Shown here piece by piece: positions 16,083 to 25,266 of a stretch of 64,000 bases of DNA. The first letter of the stretch is position 1; every line of letters begins with the position of its first letter. Source of the DNA: Cloacibacterium normanense (GTDB lineage: Bacteria > Bacteroidota > Bacteroidia > Flavobacteriales > Weeksellaceae). The notes below the pieces were generated by a model. That model did no database searches and had not been told where the DNA came from. It was given only the letters and a program-made list of their open reading frames with translations. The translations under genes and the position numbers were made by a program. The DNA lies in NCBI RefSeq assembly GCF_003860565.1, contig NZ_CP034157.1:496001-560000 (forward strand), given 5' to 3'.

Positions 16083-17225
16083 TTATAAAGCGATTACACC
16101 AAGATAGCATAATGCTGCAATAACTGCACTGATAGGAATAGTAATTATCCATGCCCAAAGTAAACTGATGGTAACTCCCCATCTTACTGCAGAAACTCTT
16201 TTGGTAAGTCCTACACCAATAATAGAACCTGTAATGGTGTGTGTAGTAGATACAGGAATACCAAGGTGATCGGTAAGGAATAAGGTAATAGCACCAGCTG
16301 TTTCAGCACTTACACCTTCTAATGGAGTCACTTTAGTAATTCTAGTACCCATGGTTTTTACAATTTTCCAACCACCACTCATTGTTCCTAAACCGATGGC
16401 CAAGAAAGATACAAATGGTACCCAAATGTAATCTGTGGTGAAGTGATTAAAACGATCAGCACTTTCCATAGTGGCATATACATCTGTACCACCAATCATA
16501 TTTACGTGGTAATAAATAACTGCAGCACCTATGATTCCCATTACTTTTTGAGCGTCATTTAATCCGTGACCTAAACTGAAAAGTGCAGAAGAAAACAACT
16601 GCCATTTTTTAAATTGTTGATCAGCTTTGTGAGGATTAGATTTCTTAGAAAAATACACAATGATTAAAGTAATGATTACCGAAACAATCATCCCGATAAT
16701 TGGTGCTAAGAAGATGAATAAAAAGATAGGAATTACCTTTTCATATTTAACCACATTCTGTGTAAAAAGTTCCGAAAAAGCAAGTTTTAATTTTTCAATG
16801 ATGGTAAAGTCTGGATGAGCTAGAGCTACTGCATTGTAATCTAAAACTAAAGCATGCATAAGAGCAGCACCTAAGAAACCACCAATAAGTGTGTGTGATG
16901 ATGATGAAGGAATACCAAACCACCAGGTTAATAAATTCCAAGCGATAGCCGCAATCAATCCTGAAAAAATTACTTCTAAGGTAATGTAATTTTCATTTAC
17001 TGTTTTGGCGATGGTATTACCGATTTTAAATTCTCCGATGACGTATGCTGCAAAGAAAAATGCAACAAAATTCCAAAATGCAGCCCATAATACTGCCTGA
17101 AACGGCGATAATACTTTAGTAGAAACTATGGTTGCAATAGAATTCGCGGCATCGTGGAAACCGTTGATAAAATCAAAAATTAATGCAAGTGCAATAATGA
17201 TGATTAATAGTAAGGGAAAATCCAT
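16083..17225 (-). CDS. pit: Inorganic phosphate transporter, PiT family
   Basis: A 380-residue inner-membrane carrier that takes up phosphate, or metal-phosphate, with protons or sodium. The two PiT signature repeats are present: GFHDAANSIATIVSTKVLSP (21-40) near the N-terminus and SLGHGLNDAQKVMGIIGAA in the middle. The C-terminal half carries the second conserved HTITGSIIGVGLTKR motif. About ten hydrophobic segments are visible. It lies 34 bp downstream of a DUF47 gene on the same strand, the classic accessory pairing, and ends in a strong terminator. Low-affinity constitutive uptake is usual for the family. No Pho-box was identified. Confidence 0.94.
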   Translation of the reverse strand: MDFPLLLIIIIALALIFDFINGFHDAANSIATIVSTKVLSPFQAVLWAAFWNFVAFFFAAYVIGEFKIGNTIAKTVNENYITLEVIFSGLIAAIAWNLLTWWFGIPSSSSHTLIGGFLGAALMHALVLDYNAVALAHPDFTIIEKLKLAFSELFTQNVVKYEKVIPIFLFIFLAPIIGMIVSVIITLIIVYFSKKSNPHKADQQFKKWQLFSSALFSLGHGLNDAQKVMGIIGAAVIYYHVNMIGGTDVYATMESADRFNHFTTDYIWVPFVSFLAIGLGTMSGGWKIVKTMGTRITKVTPLEGVSAETAGAITLFLTDHLGIPVSTTHTITGSIIGVGLTKRVSAVRWGVTISLLWAWIITIPISAVIAALCYLGVIAL

Positions 17226-17259
17226 TCTCTATAAATTTTTAAGGTTAATGAAAATAGAT

Positions 17260-17898
17260 TTATGCGTATTTAATAACAATGTTTTCAATGGTATTGGCTA
17301 CGTCTTCCGCTTTATCAGTTACGATTTCTAGATATTCTAAAACTGATTTTACTTTAATGATTTTGATAGGGTCATTGCTTTCAAAAACATCTACAATTCC
17401 TTGACTTAGTACATCATCTGCAATGTTTTCGAAAGAATTTATTTTGATGCAAGATTCTTTAACTTCTTTAGGATTTGCAAACTCTTTTAAGTTTTTAATT
17501 GCGTTTTGAATTTCTACACAAGATTTGTAAATCAATAAAGAAAGCTCTGAATATTGTTTTACTTCAGGGCTCTTGTATAAATAGATGTATTTAGCTGAAG
17601 CAAATAAATAATCTGCGATGTCATCTAAACCAGCTGCAAGATAATTAATATCTTCTCTGTCAAAAGGAGTGATGAAGTTTTCACCTAATTGCACAAAAAT
17701 TTCGTGAGTAAGATCATCCATTTGATGTTCGTAATCACTCATTTTTTTTAACAAAGTATCATCATTGATGTCAAAATCTTTAATTCCTTCGTGAAATTCT
17801 TTTGACATGTCTATCAATTTATCTGCTACTTGTTCAAACAATACAAAGAAAATTTTGTCTTTTGGTTGAAATGCTCTGAAAATGTTTCCAATTCCCAT
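17260..17898 (-). CDS. DUF47 family protein, PhoU-like phosphate transport regulator
   Basis: A 212-residue, all-helical cytosolic protein resembling PhoU (DUF47/TIGR00153). The N-terminus MGIGNIFRAFQPKDKIFFVLFE is typical of the family, as are the repeated acidic segments such as DREDINYLAAGLDDIADYL (metal-binding D/E-xx-D patterns). These proteins modulate the adjacent PiT transporter. The start is taken at the ATG at 17898, because the longer TTG-initiated frame to 17928 adds ten non-conserved residues. It is in an operon with pit. Confidence 0.93.
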   Translation of the reverse strand: MGIGNIFRAFQPKDKIFFVLFEQVADKLIDMSKEFHEGIKDFDINDDTLLKKMSDYEHQMDDLTHEIFVQLGENFITPFDREDINYLAAGLDDIADYLFASAKYIYLYKSPEVKQYSELSLLIYKSCVEIQNAIKNLKEFANPKEVKESCIKINSFENIADDVLSQGIVDVFESNDPIKIIKVKSVLEYLEIVTDKAEDVANTIENIVIKYA

Positions 17899-17987
17899 TG
17901 TTTTATATTTAATTATAATTTGTTGCAAATTTCTGAAAAAAATGTGGTGCGAAGGTTACAGTTTTGTTAAGTTTTATTAACATTAAC

Positions 17988-18710
17988 TTAATCTGCTACG
18001 TTGTAAGGTTCGTGATGCCCGAGTTTAGCTCTGTCTAAGGTGAAATTAAATGCTAAATACAAGAAATGTAAGCTTCTAAGGTTAGGACTAAGTTCTCTTT
18101 GCCACATATAGCCTAGATTGGTAGAAACGCTTGAATTAAATACATATCCTACACCTCCGAAAATTCTATTTCTCTTAAATAAATCTCCATTTGGACCAAT
18201 GAAAAGCTCGTCAAAAGCATTCGCAAAAATGGTTTTTGGAGCCATTTTATCACTGTTAAGAGGCAGTGTTAATGCAGTTCTGAATCTGTATCTTTCGTCA
18301 TTGGTGTTTACGTCTGTAATTGCGTTATGAAAGAAACGTTTTTCGAGACGTATTCTATTGTCAATCTTTAATTTATCTAAATTAATGGAATAAGTGTGCT
18401 GTAACCAAATTCTGAATTCTTCATTGGCAATTCTGCTTTCTTTGTAGGTTGCGTATCTTCCTAAACCTACGAAAAATTGGTTGCTTTTATCAAGATTATA
18501 ACCTATTCCTCCTTTGATTTCGTAATAATCGGGTTTGCTAAAATCTTCTATCGAACGTTCTTGTAATTCTAAGTAAGCATTCCATTTTGGACTATGTTTG
18601 TAATTGAGTGAAACTACTGCAAAACCAGAAAGATGTTCTGAACTATTGGTTTGAGATTTTGCGAAAATAGCAAAAGTAAAAATGAAGATAATGCAAAATT
18701 TGCGTATCAT
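17988..18710 (-). CDS. DUF2490 outer-membrane beta-barrel protein
   Basis: A 240-residue protein with a signal peptide (MIRKFCIIFIFTFAIFAKSQ), followed by alternating amphipathic strands (YLELQERSIEDF, FFVGLGRYATYKE, RIRLEKRFFH, NLGYMWQRE) that look like a 10-12 strand barrel. It belongs to DUF2490, a family of uncharacterised Bacteroidota barrel proteins. The start is placed at 18710 because the ATG at 18746 would put charged residues ahead of the signal sequence. It is upstream of the DUF47-pit pair on the same strand with a 90-bp gap, so it may be transcribed with them. A role in phosphate passage through the outer membrane is possible but unsupported. Confidence 0.8.
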   Translation of the reverse strand: MIRKFCIIFIFTFAIFAKSQTNSSEHLSGFAVVSLNYKHSPKWNAYLELQERSIEDFSKPDYYEIKGGIGYNLDKSNQFFVGLGRYATYKESRIANEEFRIWLQHTYSINLDKLKIDNRIRLEKRFFHNAITDVNTNDERYRFRTALTLPLNSDKMAPKTIFANAFDELFIGPNGDLFKRNRIFGGVGYVFNSSVSTNLGYMWQRELSPNLRSLHFLYLAFNFTLDRAKLGHHEPYNVAD

Positions 18711-18847
18711 TAGAATGCTTTTTTTGAGTGTTGCGAAGCTAATCATAATAAAGAAAATTAATGTTACGGTAATGTTAAATTAACATATAAAATAAATGTT
18801 TACCATAACTTTAAAAGTTTTATCTCTATACAAATGTACACAAAATA

Positions 18848-18877
18848 AAAAAACGCTACCGAAAAAGTAACGTTTTT
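18848..18877 (-). terminator. Terminator after the DbpA-domain helicase gene
   Basis: AAAAACGCTAC (about 18848-18859) faces GTAACGTTTTT (18867-18877), 18 nt after the stop of the minus-strand helicase. Confidence 0.75.
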
Positions 18878-18895
18878 ATGTTATGTAAGAAAAAA

Positions 18896-20608
18896 TTAGT
18901 TGGCCACTTCGGCGCGCATATCTTTTCCTTTGAATTTCTGTGTTTGTAAACCTTTTAGAACTTCGTCTTTAAAAGATTTTTCAACTTCGAAGAATGAGAA
19001 TTTTTCTAGAATTTCTATATCACCTATGTCTGCACGTTTTTTAGATTTAGCCGTAGCTTTATTGATGATTTCTAGCATGTCCATTTTCTTTAGATTATCT
19101 CTTTTACCAAGGTTAAAGAAAAATCTGGTCATGTTTTCGTTTCTGCGTTTTGGTTTTCCACCTCTTTCTCTTCCTCCGTCTCTGTCCGAACGTCTTTCGC
19201 TTCTGTCTCCTCTGTCTCTGTCTCTTCCTCTTCCTCTATCACGGTCACGATCTCTTCTACTGCCTCTGTCATCTCTGTCATTAGATAATTTTTGGTCTGC
19301 CAAATCTTGTTTGTCTTTATAGAAAAGCGCTAAATCTCTTAGCTGAAGTTGAAGCAACTGGTGAACCAATTCTTCTTTAGAGAATGCAGATAAATCAGGG
19401 ATAAGGCTGTCGTCAAAAGTGAAAAGCTCTTCGTGTTCTGTAAATAACTTTTCAAAAACACCTTCTACTTGAGCTTTGATGATCTCTTCACCCGTTGGAA
19501 TTTTCTTCTCTACAATTTCAATTTTTGTAGAAAGTTTAATTTGTTTTAGTTTTCTAGATTCTTCAGGTTTAATTAAAGACATAGAAATACCATCTTTACC
19601 AGCTCTACCAGTTCTACCACTTCTATGTACGAAAACTTCTGGATCATCTGGAAGCGAGTAGTGAATAACGTGCGTAAGAGAATTTACATCTAAACCTCTA
19701 GCTGCTACGTCTGTTGCAACCAAAATGTCAATGTTTTTCAAACGGAATTTTTTCATTACCGTATCTCTCTGCGCTTGAGATAAATCACCGTGAAGTGCAT
19801 CTGCTGCATAAGCATTTTGCATCAAGAAATCTGCAACTTCCTGAGTTTCCATTCTTGTTCTACAGAAAATAATAGAATATTGATTAGGATTAGCATCCAA
19901 TAATCTTTTTAGAGCTTCTTTTTTCTGTCTGTAGCCTACCACATAATATTCGTGCTTAATGTTTTTCTTAACTTCATTAATAGAACCTACAGAAATTCTG
20001 TGTGGATTGGTCAAATAATTTTTGGTAATACGTTCTACCTCTTTGCTCATCGTAGCAGAGAAAAGTAACGTTTGTTTTTCAGAAGGAGTTTCGTTTAAAA
20101 TAGTTTCCAAATCATCTTTGAAACCCATAGAAAGCATTTCATCAGCTTCGTCTAAAACGAGCCAATGGATTTCTGAAAAATCTAAAGCTTTTCTACCAAT
20201 TAAATCAATTACACGTCCTGGAGTTCCTACAATAATCTGTGGTTTCTCACGAAGTGAACGAATTTGGTCTGTAATACTGCTTCCTCCATAAACTGCGGTA
20301 GTTTTTAGGTTAGGAAGGTATTTTGTATAGTTTTTAATGTCTTTGGTAATCTGAAGGCAAAGTTCACGAGTAGGGCAAAGCACTAATAACTGGATTTTAC
20401 GACTTGCGTCGTCTATCATATCCAGAATCGGAAGCGAAAATGCTGCTGTTTTGCCTGTTCCTGTTGCCGCAAGTGCGATGAGATCGCGAGTATCCGAAAG
20501 GATAAAAGGAATAGTCTGTTTCTGGATTTCTGTCGGCTGTTCGTAGCCGAGTTCGCCAATTGCCTTCAATAAATCAGGACTTAAATTGGATTCCGTAAAT
20601 AAATTCAT
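18896..20608 (-). CDS. DEAD-box RNA helicase with DbpA/CsdA-type RNA-binding domain
   Basis: A 570-residue helicase. Motif I is ATGTGKT (48-54). DEAD lies in VLDEADEML, SAT in FSATMSKE, and motif VI is HRSGRTGRAGK. After the core comes a helical extension (about 380-440), then a low-complexity Arg/Asp/Gly linker (about 445-490: repeated DRDR, RGRGRDRD), and finally a DbpA-type RNA-recognition fold (TRFFFNLGKRDN...AEVAN). This order matches DeaD/CsdA helicases that act on structured rRNA and in the cold. The charged linker is expected to bind RNA and can promote condensate formation in related proteins. A -7 box (20637-20644) lies about 30 nt upstream. Confidence 0.92.
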   Translation of the reverse strand: MNLFTESNLSPDLLKAIGELGYEQPTEIQKQTIPFILSDTRDLIALAATGTGKTAAFSLPILDMIDDASRKIQLLVLCPTRELCLQITKDIKNYTKYLPNLKTTAVYGGSSITDQIRSLREKPQIIVGTPGRVIDLIGRKALDFSEIHWLVLDEADEMLSMGFKDDLETILNETPSEKQTLLFSATMSKEVERITKNYLTNPHRISVGSINEVKKNIKHEYYVVGYRQKKEALKRLLDANPNQYSIIFCRTRMETQEVADFLMQNAYAADALHGDLSQAQRDTVMKKFRLKNIDILVATDVAARGLDVNSLTHVIHYSLPDDPEVFVHRSGRTGRAGKDGISMSLIKPEESRKLKQIKLSTKIEIVEKKIPTGEEIIKAQVEGVFEKLFTEHEELFTFDDSLIPDLSAFSKEELVHQLLQLQLRDLALFYKDKQDLADQKLSNDRDDRGSRRDRDRDRGRGRDRDRGDRSERRSDRDGGRERGGKPKRRNENMTRFFFNLGKRDNLKKMDMLEIINKATAKSKKRADIGDIEILEKFSFFEVEKSFKDEVLKGLQTQKFKGKDMRAEVAN

Positions 20609-20636
20609 TTAAAGATCGTCTATAATAATTAAGTTG

Positions 20637-20644
20637 CAAAGATA
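20637..20644 (-). promoter_or_regulatory. Promoter -7 element of the DbpA-domain helicase gene
   Basis: CAAAGATA on the plus strand is TATCTTTG on the minus strand, an exact TAnnTTTG match 28 nt before the start codon. Confidence 0.6.
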
Positions 20645-20705
20645 GTGATTTTATTTTTAATAAAAAAAATAGGGTTTTATTGGGGATTTTTTAATGTGCT
20701 TTGAA

Positions 20706-20733
20706 TGTTGGGTGATGGATGATGGAAGAGGAA
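20706..20733. repeat. Heptanucleotide array TGATGGA
   Basis: TGTTGGG, TGATGGA, TGATGGA and AGAGGAA run in register between the divergent helicase and DUF2461 genes. It is purine-rich on this strand. Confidence 0.75.
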
Positions 20734-20756
20734 GAGTGTTGATAGAAATTAAAATT

Positions 20757-20840
20757 TTTGCTCTTTAAGAGCAAAAGGTTTGTAGAAAAATGATTTGTTG
20801 TTAAATTGAGCTCCGTAGGAGCGAAAGGTTTCTGAGAAAT
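20757..20840. repeat. Palindromic repeat pair, diverged copy
   Basis: GCTCT-TTA-AGAGC (20760-20772) is followed by AAAAGGTTTGTAGAAAAA, then GCTCC-GTA-GGAGC (20810-20822) followed by GAAAGGTTTCTGAGAAA. The architecture equals the composite repeats at 1468-1687, but the stems differ by paired changes. Confidence 0.88.
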
Positions 20841-20869
20841 TCATTAATTTTGAAAAAATAAATTACAGT

Positions 20870-21523
20870 ATGCAATCATCCACCCTTCAATTTCTTAGAA
20901 ATTTAGAAAAGAATAACAATAGAGAATGGTTTAATGATAATAAAACGCTTTATCAAGAAGCGCAACAAGATGTGATTTCTTTTGTGGAGAAATTAATAGA
21001 AGAAATGGCGGATTTTGATGAAGAAATGGGAAAACTAGAGGCTAAAAAATCTGTTTTTAGAATTTATAGAGACACTAGGTTTTCTAAAGATAAAACACCT
21101 TATAAAACCAATTTCGGAGCGGGTTTAGGAATGGGTAAAGGCAATAAAATTTCAGGATATTATTTGCATATAGAACCCGGAAAATCTTTTTTGGCAGGTG
21201 GTGTTTATATGCCAGAACCATCAGTTTTAAAGACGATAAGACAAGAAATTTCTGCTTTTGGTGACGAGTTCAAAGCGATTTTAGAACAAGATGAATTCAG
21301 AAATTATTTTCGTGGATTAAGTGTAGAAGATAAACTGAAAAAAGTGCCTCAAGGTTTTGAAAAAGATGATAAAATGGCTGAATATTTAAAACTCAAGCAT
21401 TTTATCGTAACGCATCCCGTCTCTGATGAGCAATTGCTCAGTGAAAATGCGGTTAAGGAATTTGCTAAAATTTTCAAAGCCATGAAGCCGCTCAATGATT
21501 TTTTACAAACGCCTTTTATATAA
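20870..21523 (+). CDS. DUF2461 domain protein
   Basis: A 217-residue member of DUF2461 (TIGR02453), a family found widely in Bacteroidota and Actinobacteria with no established biochemical function. The conserved start LQFLRNLEKNNNREWFNDNK (6-25), the RIYRDTRFSKDKTPYKTNFG block (65-84) and the YYLHIEPG strand are all present, so the gene looks intact. It is probably cytosolic because it has no signal or membrane segment. It is monocistronic, between a repeat-rich divergent spacer and a shared bidirectional terminator. Confidence 0.88.
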   Translation: MQSSTLQFLRNLEKNNNREWFNDNKTLYQEAQQDVISFVEKLIEEMADFDEEMGKLEAKKSVFRIYRDTRFSKDKTPYKTNFGAGLGMGKGNKISGYYLHIEPGKSFLAGGVYMPEPSVLKTIRQEISAFGDEFKAILEQDEFRNYFRGLSVEDKLKKVPQGFEKDDKMAEYLKLKHFIVTHPVSDEQLLSENAVKEFAKIFKAMKPLNDFLQTPFI

Positions 21524-21525
21524 AG

Positions 21526-21558
21526 AAAAAGTCAGAGTTTATAAGCTCTGACTTTTTT
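21526..21558. terminator. Bidirectional terminator between DUF2461 and TlpA-like genes
   Basis: AAAAAGTCAGAG pairs with CTCTGACTTTTT across a short loop, with A-run and T-run on opposite flanks. It serves both converging genes. Confidence 0.88.
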
Positions 21559-22073
21559 TATTTTGATAACTCATCTATTGTTTTCTGAATTTCTGGATCT
21601 TCTGGAGAAATCGCATAATATTTAGCAATTCCAGATTTTTGATTGACAATTAAGTATCTCGGAATCCAGTTGAGGTCTATGTAATTATTAAAATCATTTT
21701 TCCAACCTACATGAAACCAATAATTTTCTTTTTGAGTCATTTCATGTTTTTCTAATCCCTTTTTCCAAGCTTCTTCGTTTCGGTCTAGAGAAAGGAAAAT
21801 AAACTTTACATTCGGATTTTTATCTTCTAATTCCTTAGCTTTTGGCATTGCTTTTAGACAATCTCTACACCAACTTGCCCATAAATCGATTACAACAATT
21901 TTTCCTTTATTTTGGTCTAAAATTTTAGAAATACTGATGGTTTTACCATTAATATCGGTTACTTTTTGAGCCAAAGCTTCTTTAGAAAATTTGGTTTTCA
22001 AAACTTTTGGAACTTGTTGCGAGACTCCCCAAGCAAAGATAAGAAGCGCAAACAATAGGATAAACTTTTTCAT
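21558..22073 (-). CDS. TlpA-family thioredoxin-like protein
   Basis: A 171-residue extracytoplasmic thioredoxin. Residues 1-18 are a signal peptide. The redox centre is WCRDC (Cys69, Cys72) inside VIDLWASWCRDCLKAMP. A cis-Pro follows later in NWIPRYLI. The family reduces or rearranges disulfides in the periplasm, for example during cytochrome maturation or envelope protein folding. The partner is unknown. It is 22 bp downstream of the amylase gene on the same strand and is probably cotranscribed with it. Confidence 0.88.
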   Translation of the reverse strand: MKKFILLFALLIFAWGVSQQVPKVLKTKFSKEALAQKVTDINGKTISISKILDQNKGKIVVIDLWASWCRDCLKAMPKAKELEDKNPNVKFIFLSLDRNEEAWKKGLEKHEMTQKENYWFHVGWKNDFNNYIDLNWIPRYLIVNQKSGIAKYYAISPEDPEIQKTIDELSK

Positions 22074-22095
22074 ATTTTTTAAAACAGAATTTTAA

Positions 22096-23721
22096 TTATA
22101 ACTTTTCATACAAAACTATGCCAAATTCTGAATCTATAGAAACTTTTCCGTTAGTAACTTTTGCAGTTTTTCCGCTATAAGCGTCTCTTAATCTCGTTCC
22201 GTTCTCGAAAATTCCTGCTACAGAAACTTCTTTTACGCCAGGATTTAAGTCTAAACCTACTAAAACTTTATCGTCTTTGTAAGTTCTGGTAAACCAATAC
22301 GGTGAATTAGAAACCATCTGATGTTTTCCAGCACCTACTGCTGCGTGATTTCTACGGAACTGACCTAGTTTTTGCCAATGTGTTAATACTTTTTGGGTTT
22401 CAGGATTGTTTTTTACCTCGTCCCAATTCATATTGCTTCTTAGGTTGGCATCGCCAATTGCGCCTTCCACGATTAATTTTCTAGCGGTTTCGTCGCCGTA
22501 ATAAACTTGCGAAATTCCTGGAGCGAGTAGAAGTTTTGTTCCCGCTTCGTAATTTCTTTTTCTTTCTTTGTCAAAAGGATCGCCGTCATCGTGAGAAGAA
22601 ATATAGTTCATTACGGTGTTTCCAGAAAGGTCTGCGTGCAAAATTTGATCATAATTGCTGAATATTTCTTCATAAGATTTATTGGCATCTCCTTTGAAAT
22701 CGAAATTAATTAAAGAATTCAATCCGTTTTGATAATAATTGACTTTTTTATCTCCAAAATCATACAATCTTTTCTGAGAAATTCCGTAACCATAAAGTTC
22801 TCCAATGGTGAAGAATGGTGAGTTGTCTAGAATTTTTTTAGGATTGTTCAATTTATATTCAGCAAAAGCAAGGTCGCAAACTTTTTTGAAATCTTTCCAA
22901 ACGTCTTCATTGGTGTGTTTCAGGGTGTCTATTCTGTAACCATCAATTCCATATTTTACGATATAATCAGCAAGCCATTTCATAATGTAATATTTTGGCG
23001 CTCTCGGAAATCCAGTTTTCACGAAAAATACATTCAGTTCAGACATTTCTTTTTCGTAACGGCCTTCTTTTCTCCACTTTTGTTCTAACATTGGCGGAAG
23101 TCCTACATTTTCATCACTTTCAGTAATTACATCTGGTAAATTTTTAACCAAAGTACAAGCGGTAGTCATTTCATAAGAATTGTAAGTACATTGTGGTTCT
23201 GTTCTTACCCATTTATTAGGATATTCTGGGTCTACATAAGTAACAGGACCAGTGTGATTAATCACGGCGTCTAATACTATTTTTATTCCGTTTTGGTGTG
23301 CTTTTTCTACCAATTCTTTTAAATCTTCTTCAGTTCCAAAGTTTGGGTCAAGAGCGGTCCAATCTTTTGTCCAATATCCATGAAAAGCATAAGTAAGACC
23401 TGTTCCTTCATCAGTTGCGCCGTGAATTTGTTCTACAATTGGAGTGAGCCAAATCGCGTTAATTCCTAATTTATTGAAATAACCTTCATCTATTTTTTGA
23501 ATAACACCTCTTATGTCGCCACCTTCGAAACCTCTTAAAACGGCTGCTTTTTCGGTTCTATTGAAATTAACATCGTTGTCAGGATTTCCATTGTTGAACC
23601 TGTCAGTTACTGCGAAATATACATTGGCTCCTTTCCAATCAAATGATGATGGAGTTGTGGTATTTTGTGATGCGCAGCTTGCTAAAAAAGCGAATGCGGA
23701 AGCTAAAACTATTTTTTTCAT
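22096..23721 (-). CDS. Alpha-amylase family (GH13) lipoprotein
   Basis: A 541-residue glycoside hydrolase that cleaves alpha-1,4-glucans. Residues 1-16 form a lipoprotein signal with lipobox LASC (Cys16), so it is anchored in a membrane, perhaps the surface. The GH13 motifs are complete: DAVINH (151-156), DGYRIDTLKH with nucleophile Asp265, the acid/base Glu308 in FTIGELYG, and the transition-state stabiliser Asp378 in ISSHDDGD. The short C-terminal beta domain ends in FGIVLYEKL. No SusC/SusD genes are adjacent, so it is not part of a typical polysaccharide-utilisation locus here. Confidence 0.92.
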   Translation of the reverse strand: MKKIVLASAFAFLASCASQNTTTPSSFDWKGANVYFAVTDRFNNGNPDNDVNFNRTEKAAVLRGFEGGDIRGVIQKIDEGYFNKLGINAIWLTPIVEQIHGATDEGTGLTYAFHGYWTKDWTALDPNFGTEEDLKELVEKAHQNGIKIVLDAVINHTGPVTYVDPEYPNKWVRTEPQCTYNSYEMTTACTLVKNLPDVITESDENVGLPPMLEQKWRKEGRYEKEMSELNVFFVKTGFPRAPKYYIMKWLADYIVKYGIDGYRIDTLKHTNEDVWKDFKKVCDLAFAEYKLNNPKKILDNSPFFTIGELYGYGISQKRLYDFGDKKVNYYQNGLNSLINFDFKGDANKSYEEIFSNYDQILHADLSGNTVMNYISSHDDGDPFDKERKRNYEAGTKLLLAPGISQVYYGDETARKLIVEGAIGDANLRSNMNWDEVKNNPETQKVLTHWQKLGQFRRNHAAVGAGKHQMVSNSPYWFTRTYKDDKVLVGLDLNPGVKEVSVAGIFENGTRLRDAYSGKTAKVTNGKVSIDSEFGIVLYEKL

Positions 23722-23869
23722 AAAGAATCTAATTATTTAAAATGAAAGCAATTTTAAGGCTAAATTTCTTTAACTCAAAAAAATGGCGGCATAAATTTAA
23801 GGAATATTCACGAAAAGCGGCTATCAAAAGGAATGAAATTTTTCATGTTGTAAATTCGTGAAAACTTAA

Positions 23870-23901
23870 TTTGGCGATACGGTTTTTTACAATTACCTTT
23901 G
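23870..23901 (+). promoter_or_regulatory. Promoter of purA
   Basis: TTTG (23870-23873), a 20-nt spacer and TACCTTTG (23894-23901) form a good Bacteroidota TTTG-N19/20-TAnnTTTG promoter about 30 nt upstream of the purA ATG. Confidence 0.75.
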
Positions 23902-23931
23902 TAAAAATCTAATAAAAAATTCTAAAAATTT

Positions 23932-25218
23932 ATGTCAACTTACGTTGTTGTTGGTCTTCAATTTGGAGATGAAGGTAAAGGAAAAATTACCGATGTTCTT
24001 TCAGCTAAATCAGATTATGTAGTTCGTTTTCAAGGCGGTGACAATGCTGGTCACACTGTTTATGTAGGCGAAGATAAGTTTGTACTGCATTTGCTTCCTT
24101 CTGGAGTTTTACAATGCAAGGGAAAATGTATTATTGCGAATGGAGTAGTGGTAAATCCTAAAGCTTTTTTACGAGAAATAGGACAGCTAGAAGCTAAAGG
24201 TTATAAAACTGACCACGTTTTTATCAGTAGAAGAGCGCATGTAATTATGCCTTATCACATCATGCTCGATACTTACAGAGAAGAGGAATTGGGCGGAACG
24301 CAGATTGGAACGACCAAGAAAGGAATCGGACCTTGTTATGAAGACAAAATTGCAAGAGTAGGAATCAGAATGATTGACCTCTTGAATCCAGAAGTCTTGA
24401 AAGAAAAAATTGAGAAAAATCTTAAAATTAAAAACAATCTTTTCGAGAAATATTTTGGAAAACCAGCCATGAGTTTTGACGAAATTTACAATGAATTTTT
24501 AGAAATTGGAAAACAACTTCAAGATAGAATTGTAGATACAGAATTAGAATTGAACGAAGCGATTCGTGATAATAAAAATATCCTTTTCGAAGGAGCGCAA
24601 GCATTAATGCTTGATATAGATTTCGGTACTTATCCTTACGTAACTTCTTCATCGCCTTCTACAGGTGGAGTTTGTACAGGAGCAGGAGTTCCGCCAACTT
24701 CTTTGCAGAATTTAATTGGGGTTTCCAAAGCGTATACTACTAGAGTTGGTCACGGTCCTTTTCCTACAGAATTAGACAATGATTTAGGAGAGCACATCAG
24801 AAAAGTAGGTCATGAATACGGAGCAACTACAGGAAGACCAAGAAGAACGGGTTGGTTAGACTTAGTAGCGCTTAAACACGCTTGTATGATTAATGGTATC
24901 AATAATTTAGTGATTACTAAACTAGATGTTCTTACAGGAATTGATACTTTGAAAATCGCTACGCATTATAAAACTGAAGACGGAAAAATTATTGATTATT
25001 TCACTTCTTCTACTACAAAATTATACGATTACGAAGCAATTTATACCGATTTGCCAGGTTGGACAGAAGATATTACCACGGCTAGAACTTTTGATGAATT
25101 GCCAGAAAATGCTAAGAAATATATTGGTTTTATAGAGGAATATCTAGGAATTAATGTATACTTGGTTTCTGTAGGTCCAGAAAGAAGTCAAAATATTATA
25201 AGAAAAGAATTATTCTAA
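23932..25218 (+). CDS. purA: Adenylosuccinate synthetase
   Basis: First committed step of AMP synthesis from IMP: IMP + aspartate + GTP to adenylosuccinate. It is 428 residues, the normal length, and begins with GLQFGDEGKGKITD (8-21), the GTP-binding loop. Other family landmarks are QGGDNAGHT (34-42, with the catalytic His), GTTKKGIGPCYEDK and, near the end, RPRRTGWLDLVALKH. It is monocistronic, with its own promoter and a strong terminator directly after. Confidence 0.96.
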   Translation: MSTYVVVGLQFGDEGKGKITDVLSAKSDYVVRFQGGDNAGHTVYVGEDKFVLHLLPSGVLQCKGKCIIANGVVVNPKAFLREIGQLEAKGYKTDHVFISRRAHVIMPYHIMLDTYREEELGGTQIGTTKKGIGPCYEDKIARVGIRMIDLLNPEVLKEKIEKNLKIKNNLFEKYFGKPAMSFDEIYNEFLEIGKQLQDRIVDTELELNEAIRDNKNILFEGAQALMLDIDFGTYPYVTSSSPSTGGVCTGAGVPPTSLQNLIGVSKAYTTRVGHGPFPTELDNDLGEHIRKVGHEYGATTGRPRRTGWLDLVALKHACMINGINNLVITKLDVLTGIDTLKIATHYKTEDGKIIDYFTSSTTKLYDYEAIYTDLPGWTEDITTARTFDELPENAKKYIGFIEEYLGINVYLVSVGPERSQNIIRKELF

Positions 25219-25240
25219 TCATAATTTAAATAAAATATTG

Positions 25241-25266
25241 AAAATCACGCTTTTGGCGTGATTTTT
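25241..25266 (+). terminator. Terminator after purA
   Basis: AAAATCACGC (25241-25250) and GCGTGATTTT (25256-25265) with a 5-nt loop, followed by a T-run. Confidence 0.9.
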
